DNA from: Phycisphaerae bacterium
Lineage (GTDB): Bacteria; Planctomycetota; Phycisphaerae; UBA1845
Direction of reading: 5' to 3'
Length of the DNA stretch: 25,763 nt
NCBI GenBank assembly: GCA_021604825.1
Contig: BQJS01000045.1
Span: 1 to 25,763, forward strand
Positions within the stretch are counted from its first letter, which is position 1. The number at the start of each line of letters is the position of its first letter. The notes beneath the pieces are model-generated. The model had not been told where the DNA came from. It saw only the letters and a list, made by a program, of their open reading frames with translations, and searched no databases. Shown here one piece after another: positions 16,663 to 24,082 of this stretch. Position numbers and translations under genes: made by a program.

Positions 16663-18960
16663 TTATTGAGCCGCCGACTGAAACTGAGCAAAGTCAGTCA
16701 GGTCGACGTGGTTATTGTCATCAAAGTCGAGAATCGAGCAGCCGGGCGGCGTTGAGTCTGCCGGACCTTGCAGGCAACCCGGGAACGCAATGGCGTCGCC
16801 ATCATCGACCGCCGAATCGCCATTGTAGTCCCCCTTGGTGGCGACGCAGCCCTTCGCGAACAAGACGACATCATCAATGTTCCATCCGGGAAGCGAATTC
16901 GAGCCATCGGTTGGCCCCATGCCCCATCGCAAAAATACGGTGGATTGATTATCAGCGACGGCGGAAATGTCGAACGATTGGTGGGTCCATTCGGTGTCGG
17001 TTTCAAAACCGTTGTCACCGATATGGTCGGCGGCTGCGCTGTAAAGCTCCGTCCAGCTTGTTCCATCGTTGCTCACCGAAATGGTTGCATCGTCAAAACC
17101 AAACGCCGACTCAACTCCGAGCCATCGCCAGAAACGCAGTTCAACACCGAATTGCCCCGTGCAATCAATCGAGGTCGTGGTCAGATAGGTAGGCGGCAAG
17201 TTGTTGGCATAGTTGCCAGCTAGGTTGTAACCATAGACATTGCTGCCGGTGTATCCGCTGGTCGGGTCGCCGTTGAAGGTGCCACCACCAGTGGGCACAC
17301 CCCATGCCCAATCGCCTTCGGTCGCCCAGCCCGGGTCGGTATCAAATTCTTCTGAATAGAACGGACCGACAGCCACCGGTGGATTGTATGGACCAAGGTC
17401 AGCCGAAGATGGCAGGGTCGAAATTGATCCTTGATTGCTGTCGGCTGCGAAGTAAAATTCTGGCGTAGAGGAGCAATTCGTCGCCGGCAAAGTGGTTTCA
17501 TAACCGTTACTACTGACCTGCGTGAGCATCACTTCATTAAATGGGCCGTTCGTATCAAAACGGTAATACATCCGGGCCGTGCCAGCGGTGTAGTCTTCGT
17601 ATTGTGAGGTCACCGTAAGCTGAAGCGGAAGATTGACGCCAGGACTCAGGACTTCGGGAATCTCCGTTTCAAGGTCAATAATCACCGGCGACCGAACGAA
17701 ATCGGTATTCGTTAGATACAGAAGGGCTGGCGTGATTTCTTCATTGTTGGGAATGATCTCTTCAGGATCGAGAATGAAACCGGACCCGAACGGACCCGAT
17801 TCAGGGCGCATTTCAAAACTGAACGCCAGCATTCCCAACTGAGCGTACGCCCAGTCAAGTGAATCGCCGTTGACTGGATAGATCGTGGTGTAAGTCGGAC
17901 CCGCGGTGTAATTCAATCCATGCACCCCCAAGATAATGTCCTGCATGGCCAACCCATGTTCGCTGAATAAGTCATTGTCGGGGCAGAGGTCCGGGATGTA
18001 TCCCCAAGGCCAAAGTATCAATTGCGTAAAGCTGTGGATGTCCACCATCGTGCGCATGTTGGGGTGATTCAGCATGAAATCGCGCAGGGCGACGGTTTCT
18101 GGTTCCGAGAATGGAGTTGGGCCACGATAAACGGCGCTGCTCGGGCTGGGACTTGATCCGTCGTCGTCGAACCCCCAAGCTTCGCCCCAGTTGCGGTTGA
18201 TGTCAACGCCAATCGTGCCGTTCGAGTTGATCGTGCGCGTCTTACGCCACAATCGGTCGTCGCTCCAGGTGAATGCGAAGCCATCGGGGTTGGAGACGGG
18301 GACGAGAAAGATTTCGGTTTTGTTGACCATGTCGGTGATGATCGGATCGATCCCGTAATTCTCCAGTATATGTTGCGCAAAATAGGTTGGAGCGGTGGTC
18401 GTTACCCACTCGCGGGCATGCACGCACGAGAAGTAGAGCGCCCCAGGTTTGTTTCCGCCAATGGCATCGTTGGCCAAGCGGAGGCCCCAGATGGTCCTGC
18501 CTTCACCACTGGTTCCGATATCAATCATCGATACGAGGTTGGGATACCGCGTAACCAATTCATTCATGAACCAAACAATGCTTCCGGTGCCGTTGTCGTA
18601 TTCGTGATAGTCTAGAAAGTAGTCTTCGTATGGGTCGCCACCACGCAGTGGACTGGGTTGGCGCTCCGCGTCAATGAGGGATTGAACGTTTTCATGCTGG
18701 AGGTCAAACGCGACACCCATCGCCCGTATCGCGTCGAGTTGTTGCTCACTGGCGACGACATCAATATCGCCTGGGGCGGGGGCGCAGTTCAAAACGACAG
18801 CGCCGAGGGTTTCGATCGCATGAAGTTGGTCGCTGGTAGCATCGCGAACATGGACAAGCCAATGGTCTTTGTATTTTGTTGAGGCGTCAGCCCGTGCGGG
18901 ATTCGGAATCACAATCAAAACAATCACAGTGCTAGCGATCCATCGCGTGAGTTTAGCCAT
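16663..18960 (-). CDS. M14 zinc carboxypeptidase with dockerin tail
   Basis: The ATG at 18960 follows GGGAGG (18968-18973, spacing 7) and opens a signal peptide (MAKLTRWIASTVIVLIVIPNPARA); the upstream in-frame ATG at 19035 would put 25 extra residues in front. The protein is 765 aa. After a propeptide-like segment the catalytic domain shows all M14 hallmarks: zinc ligands His181 and Glu184 in HAREW, third ligand His309 in VDIHSF, substrate-binding Asn255-Arg256 in DINRNW, and catalytic Glu383 in FSFEMR. It should remove C-terminal residues from peptides outside the cytoplasm. Residues about 535-700 form a beta-sandwich module closely matching one in the facing S8 protease. The tail is dockerin-like (DYNGDSAVDDGDAIAF, DFDDNNHVDLTDFAQF). 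Confidence 0.95.
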   Translation of the reverse strand: MAKLTRWIASTVIVLIVIPNPARADASTKYKDHWLVHVRDATSDQLHAIETLGAVVLNCAPAPGDIDVVASEQQLDAIRAMGVAFDLQHENVQSLIDAERQPSPLRGGDPYEDYFLDYHEYDNGTGSIVWFMNELVTRYPNLVSMIDIGTSGEGRTIWGLRLANDAIGGNKPGALYFSCVHAREWVTTTAPTYFAQHILENYGIDPIITDMVNKTEIFLVPVSNPDGFAFTWSDDRLWRKTRTINSNGTIGVDINRNWGEAWGFDDDGSSPSPSSAVYRGPTPFSEPETVALRDFMLNHPNMRTMVDIHSFTQLILWPWGYIPDLCPDNDLFSEHGLAMQDIILGVHGLNYTAGPTYTTIYPVNGDSLDWAYAQLGMLAFSFEMRPESGPFGSGFILDPEEIIPNNEEITPALLYLTNTDFVRSPVIIDLETEIPEVLSPGVNLPLQLTVTSQYEDYTAGTARMYYRFDTNGPFNEVMLTQVSSNGYETTLPATNCSSTPEFYFAADSNQGSISTLPSSADLGPYNPPVAVGPFYSEEFDTDPGWATEGDWAWGVPTGGGTFNGDPTSGYTGSNVYGYNLAGNYANNLPPTYLTTTSIDCTGQFGVELRFWRWLGVESAFGFDDATISVSNDGTSWTELYSAAADHIGDNGFETDTEWTHQSFDISAVADNQSTVFLRWGMGPTDGSNSLPGWNIDDVVLFAKGCVATKGDYNGDSAVDDGDAIAFPGCLQGPADSTPPGCSILDFDDNNHVDLTDFAQFQSAAQ

Positions 18961-18973
18961 GGCTGACCTCCCG

Positions 18974-19319
18974 AATCTTCGTGATTTTCCCGGTGGACCC
19001 CGTGGTGGCTCCTCCGATTCCATTTCGTCCGCCATTGTATATCAAACCATGCAATCAAGGCCAATGGTTTTGACGAAGTTCAAGGGACCGCCGCAGCGAG
19101 CACCAAGCGATGCAAACCAACTGGATCGAACCCACGCATCGCACTGGCGCGTTTTGTGATGATGACCTGTTCGAGGCTCTTGGGCGTGAATTCTAAATGG
19201 GATTGGGGCGACGGGCATGATCGAGGGTGTGAATGGCGTCTTTTCGACTCAGCCTACTACACACGGCATCGCGCCGGAGTTAAACAACCTAAATAGTAAA
19301 CGGCACAAGTAGGCTGGCC
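18974..19319. other. Intergenic region between PilZ and carboxypeptidase genes
   Basis: No gene is supported. A 9-bp inverted repeat, CAGCCTACT (19250-19258) and AGTAGGCTG (19308-19316), lies directly downstream of the PilZ gene on the minus strand and may mark the end of its transcript, although there is no T-run. The promoter of the carboxypeptidase should lie here but I cannot assign it. Confidence 0.35.
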
Positions 19320-20033
19320 TTAGGCGTTGGAAGGAACTTCTTCGGTTGGTTGTTTTGATTCGGCAAGTTGCGCACCGTCATCATCGGCATGCTCGTCGCC
19401 GTCTTGAAGGTCATCGCCATCCGCCCGTGATTCGTCGTTGGGGTTCAGTGCAACCTCGATGCGCTCGATGCACGCCCGAATTTCAGCCATCTGTTTTTCT
19501 TGGGTGATGAGATCTCGTAACTCGTCGACGATTGCAAGAACAAGTTCAACTGAATATGAATTCGACTCGGCGGCTTCGTGAGTTCCTTCACTCGGGATCT
19601 TCGGAGCAATCGGGTCGGATGCTTCGATGGATCCGTCAAACCAACTCAGTTCGATGGGTGTATCGAACTTGACACCTGCAAAGTGAACGTGTCCCCACAC
19701 ATTCTGGCAGTGCGCAATCGTTCCATCAATGGTTAGTGATTCCCCGTCAACAGTGGTCATGCCGAGTTTGCACCGGGTCGACGAATGGATGTAATTGCCC
19801 GTAAAGAAACCGATCCCACCTTCGCTCAAGTCATAGGACCGAACAATGAATCGACCAATCGTCCCACCGGGCTGAACGGTGTCAATCGTCATGCGCATGA
19901 AGTTGGTCGGTCGCCGCATCCACTTTCGTTCGGTGCTATTGCGACAGAGTTCTTCTGAGACGATGACAGCCAACTCGCTGTCGGTCATACGAAGTGTGTC
20001 TAGGTACTTATTGTTTTCGGCCCAATATGACAT
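19320..20033 (-). CDS. PilZ-domain protein
   Basis: The ATG at 20033 is chosen because AGGAAGG (20040-20046) stands six bases before it; the upstream in-frame start at 20069 has no such site. The protein is 237 aa, cytoplasmic, with no signal peptide or TM segment. Residues about 33-125 form a PilZ domain: an R-x3-R motif (Arg36/Arg40 in ERKWMRR), then DLSEGG (68-73) matching the D/N-x-S-x2-G element, and the terminal strand FAGVKF. PilZ domains bind cyclic di-GMP (known biology), so this may link second-messenger level to surface behaviour, which fits the neighbouring surface genes (inference). A helical stretch (about 158-195, ELVLAIVDELRDLITQEKQ) and a very acidic tail follow. Confidence 0.87.
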   Translation of the reverse strand: MSYWAENNKYLDTLRMTDSELAVIVSEELCRNSTERKWMRRPTNFMRMTIDTVQPGGTIGRFIVRSYDLSEGGIGFFTGNYIHSSTRCKLGMTTVDGESLTIDGTIAHCQNVWGHVHFAGVKFDTPIELSWFDGSIEASDPIAPKIPSEGTHEAAESNSYSVELVLAIVDELRDLITQEKQMAEIRACIERIEVALNPNDESRADGDDLQDGDEHADDDGAQLAESKQPTEEVPSNA

Positions 20034-20069
20034 GTTCACCCTTCCTGTGAAATCAATCGGTTGGACCAA

Positions 20070-20576
20070 AGTTTCGAATTAGGTGGACTTCGCATATAAA
20101 TAAAGAATTGGGGACGTGAGGATTGCCCCAAAAGATGAGTAGTCGCTTCTTGCACTCGGTAGTCGCGCGGGATTTGTCAGCAGAATCAAATGGGAATTGC
20201 GCGTATCAACTGCAATACGTGGCTAATTGCGTTGGCCCAATTTGGTTTTAGGCGGCTGAGGGGAAAATTTCCACCACGATAGACTTCTCCGTATCGGACC
20301 TTCCGTCCGCGACAGACTTGGGGGATTTGCCCCCCTGGGTGAGGGGCCACGGCTTGCGATCTTGTAAGCAAGAATAATTCTGTCCGCGAATTTACTCGCG
20401 CTGCAAAACCGTGCTACGTAATTACACACCCGAATCCACGGCCGTATTTCTCGGTCGGTGTTTGATCAATTGTATCGAACTTCGATTGTTCGTTGTGTTT
20501 CATTGTCAATAGGATGCGTATCTTATACTTGAACGCATTAACCCCGCGACAAAATATCTTTCATTTCGATACTGAT
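20070..20576. other. Intergenic region upstream of PilZ gene and downstream of the tRNA array
   Basis: No protein gene is supported. Short minus-strand frames lack ribosome binding sites. A GGGGG-ATTTG-CCCCC hairpin near 20320-20336 and a CTTGC...GCAAG hairpin near 20353-20372 are visible, but no known RNA family was recognised. The promoter of the PilZ gene probably lies near 20085-20130 (AT-rich), not assigned. Confidence 0.35.
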
Positions 20577-20663
20577 TGGGAACTGGAGGAATTGAACCTC
20601 TCGTCAGCCACCTCACTTCTTTTGCGACAACGGGATTACAATCCGCCGTGAGGAACAGTTCCC
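20577..20663 (-). tRNA. tRNA-like gene, Tyr(GTA)-type anticodon loop, abnormal
   Basis: The ends look like a tRNA: perfect acceptor stem GGGAACT/AGTTCCC, discriminator A, and a T-arm with loop TTCAATT. A loop TTGTAAT (anticodon GTA at 20637-20639) sits in a stem with one A-C mismatch. Between acceptor and anticodon stem there are only about 11 nt, so no normal D-arm with a GG pair can form. A long stretch of about 30 nt replaces the variable arm, and CCTCAC can pair with GTGAGG across the anticodon region. It could be a decayed tRNA-Tyr, a tRNA mimic or a rearranged gene. Confidence 0.4.
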
Positions 20664-20694
20664 ATATAGACTCGGTTTTGTTTCATATCATTCA

Positions 20695-20769
20695 TGCGGT
20701 GGGAGGGATTCGAACCCACACTGTCGAGAACCTCATTCTCGTGCCTCCTGCCAATTGGGCTACCACCGC
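20695..20769 (-). tRNA. tRNA with Leu(GAG) anticodon but short variable loop
   Basis: Acceptor GCGGTGG/CCACCGC is perfect with discriminator A. The D-arm is GCCC-AATTGGCAGGA-GGC. The anticodon stem CGAGA/TCTCG encloses ATGAGGT, giving anticodon GAG (20732-20734) with U33 in place. The variable loop is about 5 nt and the T-loop is TTCGAAT (T-stem with one T-T mismatch). Leucine tRNAs of bacteria normally have a long class II variable arm, which is absent here. CCA is not encoded. Anticodon assignment is firm; amino-acid identity is not. Confidence 0.8.
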
Positions 20770-20794
20770 GACGCTTCGTTGTCACCAGACGTAT

Positions 20795-20890
20795 TGGCCG
20801 AGGAGGGATTCGAACCCCCAACAACTCGATCCGGAATCGAGAACCACTCACTCCGATGCCGAGCGCCTCTTCCAATTGGGCTACTTGGCC
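20795..20890 (-). tRNA. tRNA-Arg(CCG)-type with 23-nt segment between D-arm and anticodon arm
   Basis: The body resembles its neighbours: acceptor GGCCAAG/CTCGGCC (one A-C mismatch), D-arm GCCC-AATTGGAAGA-GGC, perfect anticodon stem CTCGA/TCGAG around TTCCGGA (anticodon CCG, 20832-20834), a five-base variable loop, and T-loop TTCGAAT. Normally one base (position 26) joins the D-arm to the anticodon stem; here 23 nt (20842-20864) do so. That insert can form a weak hairpin (CTC-G-G...C-G-GAG). An alternative reading, with the insert as anticodon arm and the CCG arm as variable arm, is worse because U33 is lost. Confidence 0.65.
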
Positions 20891-20909
20891 TTTCAGCTTT
20901 TCAGTTCAA

Positions 20910-20983
20910 TCGCCGGGGAGGGATTTGAACCCTCAACTACTCGAGCTTAAATCGAGTGCCTCTGCCAGTTGGGCCACCCGGCG
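20910..20983 (-). tRNA. tRNA with Leu(TAA) anticodon but short variable loop
   Basis: Acceptor CGCCGGG/CCCGGCG is perfect, discriminator A. D-arm is GCCC-AACTGGCAGA-GGC. Anticodon stem CTCGA/TCGAG holds TTTAAGC, anticodon TAA (20947-20949). Variable loop is five bases. T-arm GAGGG-TTCAAAT-CCCTC is perfect. All stems are intact, so this looks functional, yet it lacks the long variable arm expected for leucine tRNA. Confidence 0.85.
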
Positions 20984-21015
20984 GATTCGTGCGCACACCT
21001 CGGGCGCACTTGGAT

Positions 21016-21089
21016 TGACCAGGGTGGGAGTCGAACCCACACAATCAGCGTTCTAAGCGCTGCGCCTCTGCCAATTGGGCTACCTGGCC
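21016..21089 (-). tRNA. tRNA with Leu(TAG) anticodon but short variable loop
   Basis: Acceptor GGCCAGG/CCTGGTC pairs fully (one G-U), discriminator A. D-arm is GCCC-AATTGGCAGA-GGC. Anticodon stem CAGCG/CGCTG holds CTTAGAA, anticodon TAG (21053-21055). The variable loop is five bases. T-arm GTGGG-TTCGACT-CCCAC is perfect. It is the first gene of the minus-strand array and shares its D-arm sequence with the next genes, which suggests duplication from one scaffold. Confidence 0.85.
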
Positions 21090-21212
21090 GCTAGCTTTCT
21101 GGACGTACATTCTCCATGCGACAGGCCGGATTCGTTTCCGCGCTGCCGGGAACGTGTTATTAACGTGCTATTCGTGTCTCGTTGGAATTGGACTACCGTT
21201 TGGCCCGCGCAC

Positions 21213-21246
21213 AAAAAAAGCCTCGGTAGTCGCAAGCACCACCGAG
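21213..21246 (-). terminator. Intrinsic terminator after the 19-codon ORF
   Basis: On the minus strand CTCGGT (21241-21246) pairs with ACCGAG (21222-21227) and is followed by GC and seven Ts (21213-21219). It ends transcripts of the small ORF and separates it from the tRNA array. Confidence 0.75.
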
Positions 21247-21283
21247 ACATCGCACCAATAAAACAACAATCATCGCGCGCAAT

Positions 21284-21343
21284 CTAAGCGGAGCCACCTC
21301 CGGGCAAGTTCAGCAGGTCATAATAGAGTGCGTTGCGAATCAT
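21284..21343 (-). CDS. 19-aa small ORF, possible small protein
   Basis: The peptide is MIRNALYYDLLNLPGGGSA. Its ATG follows a strong ribosome binding site (AGAGGAGA, spacing about 5), with a TATACT -10-like box at about 21361-21366 and a weak TTGCAT -35 at 16 nt. An intrinsic terminator follows about 40 bp after the stop. The complete set of promoter-like box, ribosome binding site, ORF and terminator in 150 bp suggests a genuine monocistronic small gene. No family was recognised. It could also be a leader peptide, but no protein gene lies downstream on this strand, only the tRNA array. Confidence 0.45.
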   Translation of the reverse strand: MIRNALYYDLLNLPGGGSA

Positions 21344-21508
21344 CAAAATCTCCTCTAACGGAGTATACGACACGAATATCCGAATGCAACAACAAACGTA
21401 TTTTTGCACGCGAATTGACCACAGGCTTTACACGTTGGCCTGCTGGTATTTATCCTATGTGTCGGTGCAAGTCATGATCATCGGGTCAGTCAAACTGCGA
21501 GAACAATC

Positions 21509-24082
21509 ATGCCACACGTTGTCAACGGAATCGGCACTTGGTACTGGGGCAAGAGCGACATTCATGGCGTGAAAGGAATCTGCGAAGCGTGCGGACGTTC
21601 TGGCGAATTACTTTCGTATGACACGCGCACTTTCATCGTGGTATTTTTCGTCCCGATCATTCCACTGGGTCGCAAGCGCATTCTTGAGCAGTGCCCCTCC
21701 TGCAAACGGCACAATGTGGTCAAGTACAAGGTCTGGCAGCAGATGAAGAACGTCGGCTTGCCAGCTGCGATCGAGGCGTTTAGGGCTTCGCCACATGACC
21801 GCGAGAAGGCGATGGAGTCGATCCAGATAAGCGTTGGCTGCCAGGATGCCCAAGCACTCGATGAAGTAACCGCGATCGCAGCCCCGTCGTTTGCAAATGA
21901 CGCGGAGATGCAGGGTACGATTGGTGAAGCCCACGCGTACTTTTCGAAATATGAGCAAGCAGAGGAAGCGTTTCGATTATCATTGGCCGCCCAGGAAGAT
22001 GCTGATGTTCGCAACGCGCTCTCGCGCAATCTGCTGTTTCAGTCGCGTCCGGACGAGGCGTGGGAGTTGATCGCCCACGATCTTAAAGAAAGTTCGGATA
22101 TGCGTGGGGGGCTGGCGCTTCTGATCGCGGAATCGTACCAAACATGGGGGATGCACGACGCAGCTCAGACCGTGCTGGATGCAACGATCGCGGCGCTGCC
22201 AAATTTGGAAAGCGACAAGGGTTACAAGCGGCTGCGCAAGAGCGCGACGAAACACCAGGGAACCGACAAGAAGCTCAAGCCCAAACTTCTCGCTCCGCCC
22301 AAGAATGTCAATTCAAAGACGCGCAATTGGAGCGGGGCAGTCCCGATCGCAATTGCAGCCGTCGTCGTACTGGGCGTCATCGGTATTTTCTGCTACGCAT
22401 CCTGGGATGCAGCCGCCCATCGCGAAGTTCATTTGGTCAACGGTTTGACGATACCCTATCGCGTGTTGATCAATGGCGATCAGCGAAACCTACGTCCAAT
22501 GAGCCGGACAGTTGTGGAAGTGCCAGAGGGTGACATCAATGTCTCGATTCCGGACGAGACAGTTTCGATTCCTGGTCAGACCATCACGATTCGTTCGAGT
22601 TTCTTCACCCGGCTGTTCGACGATAACGTTCATGTCATCAATCCGGATCAAACTGCGATCATTCTCTGGGAAGAGACCGAATACTCTCAGCGTAGCGATC
22701 CAGATGCCGAATACTTGTACACCTACCATTGTGGGGAATTCTTCCAGACGTACACCGACGTCGATTATCCGTTCAAAGAATTCCCAGATACGATTTCGAT
22801 GAAGTCAGGGACATCGATTCGCAAGAGCAAAGTAGAATTTCTGCAAGATGTGGCGGTGTCATCTGCCTTGGGGATTCTGTTCACGGAAGTAGGTTCCGAA
22901 CAGGCGGTAGAATTCTTGGAAAGAAAAGCGGCGTTGGATGCAGACGATTCGATGACAGTTGGTTCCGCGGTCATGTTTCTGCCGGAAGACAAGAGTGTTC
23001 CGCTACTTGAAAAGCTTTGTTCGGCGAGACCAATTCGCGTGTCTGCACACCAATGTTACCAGTGGCTTATGGGGCGGATTCAACCCGAGAAGAATCTGGT
23101 CGCTGAATACCGTGACCTGCTTGCTGAAAAACCTGACAGTTCTGCTCGCATGTACTTGTTGGGATGCGTGGAAACCGATTTCAAAAAATCAGAACTCCTC
23201 CTGCAACGGGCAACATTGGCCGACCCACCCAGCGCCAATGCATACAGCGCTCTGGCAGGCCACCGAAAGTCGATGGGCAAATTTGAAGATGCGTATGAAT
23301 TACTCAAGAAGGCCATTGCATTATCGCCAAAGGAACAACGTATCCAAGCCCATTACATGTCTATGCTTTCGGCCACTGGACGTTTTGAAGAAGCGATCAA
23401 GGCATATCACAAAGTTGATTCATTGGTATTCAGAGGTGAGCGCTACGACCTCTACTTCAAGTGTCGGCTGGGCGACCGTGCGAAGCTTGATGCCTACGTC
23501 AAGGGCATTGCGAATCGACCAGAGAATCAAGATGATCCTGAATACCATAAGGAATTGCAGGCAATAGCTGAGTGCTACTGGGCATACAGTGAAGGCGACA
23601 TTGCGAACGCGATCACAGCTTGCAAAGCCATCGGCGATCCGGAAATGGAATTGGCTTGCGCCATCATGGACGGAAATCTTCAAGCAGCCGCAGGAATGCT
23701 GGCCGAGAATCCGTCGTTGGAAACCCAGTTTTTCCTGCTGGCTTCGATTCTCTTGCGGGAAGCGGGCGACGTGGAGAATGCCGACCAAATCGAAGCGGTC
23801 GCACTCGAGCAACTGACTGAGCAGGGGGTCGAAGAGCGACAATTGGTGGATTGGTTATCTGGCAAGGTGAAACCAGACGTCGATGAAGTATTGCGAATCA
23901 ACTTGGGGAGCAGCTTGAAGTCGGTAGCGCTGGTTGCGCTGGCGAAACGCCAGCCTGACGGCCGGGGTCGCTTTCTTACCTTGGCTGAGAAACTCAATTA
24001 CGATCAACGATTTCCGTATTTGACGCTCAAAGATCTGATCGAATCGACCAGCAATGCGTCCGCGCCGGTCGGTACTGAATAA
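21509..24082 (+). CDS. Zinc-ribbon / single-TM / TPR protein
   Basis: 857 aa, starting at the ATG 21509 with only a weak ribosome binding site (GAGAAC). The N-terminus is a zinc-ribbon-like module with Cys25-x2-Cys28 and Cys62-x2-Cys65 around a hydrophobic FIVVFFVPIIPLGRKR segment, resembling the zinc_ribbon_15 type. Residues about 110-250 are TPR-like helices. One TM helix follows at about 276-298 (VPIAIAAVVVLGVIGIFCYASW). Beyond it is a beta-rich domain (about 305-430) and then more TPR-like repeats to the end (for example AYSALAGHRKSMGKFEDAYELLKKAIALSP). It is probably a membrane-bound scaffold. No catalytic motif was seen and no operon partner is present. Confidence 0.9.
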   Translation: MPHVVNGIGTWYWGKSDIHGVKGICEACGRSGELLSYDTRTFIVVFFVPIIPLGRKRILEQCPSCKRHNVVKYKVWQQMKNVGLPAAIEAFRASPHDREKAMESIQISVGCQDAQALDEVTAIAAPSFANDAEMQGTIGEAHAYFSKYEQAEEAFRLSLAAQEDADVRNALSRNLLFQSRPDEAWELIAHDLKESSDMRGGLALLIAESYQTWGMHDAAQTVLDATIAALPNLESDKGYKRLRKSATKHQGTDKKLKPKLLAPPKNVNSKTRNWSGAVPIAIAAVVVLGVIGIFCYASWDAAAHREVHLVNGLTIPYRVLINGDQRNLRPMSRTVVEVPEGDINVSIPDETVSIPGQTITIRSSFFTRLFDDNVHVINPDQTAIILWEETEYSQRSDPDAEYLYTYHCGEFFQTYTDVDYPFKEFPDTISMKSGTSIRKSKVEFLQDVAVSSALGILFTEVGSEQAVEFLERKAALDADDSMTVGSAVMFLPEDKSVPLLEKLCSARPIRVSAHQCYQWLMGRIQPEKNLVAEYRDLLAEKPDSSARMYLLGCVETDFKKSELLLQRATLADPPSANAYSALAGHRKSMGKFEDAYELLKKAIALSPKEQRIQAHYMSMLSATGRFEEAIKAYHKVDSLVFRGERYDLYFKCRLGDRAKLDAYVKGIANRPENQDDPEYHKELQAIAECYWAYSEGDIANAITACKAIGDPEMELACAIMDGNLQAAAGMLAENPSLETQFFLLASILLREAGDVENADQIEAVALEQLTEQGVEERQLVDWLSGKVKPDVDEVLRINLGSSLKSVALVALAKRQPDGRGRFLTLAEKLNYDQRFPYLTLKDLIESTSNASAPVGTE

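Noticed and set aside
20186..20371. 61-codon minus-strand frame (PQVCRGRKVRYGEVYRGG...)
   Set aside because: No ribosome binding site, no recognised family, and other frames of the same stretch are equally open; treated as non-coding.
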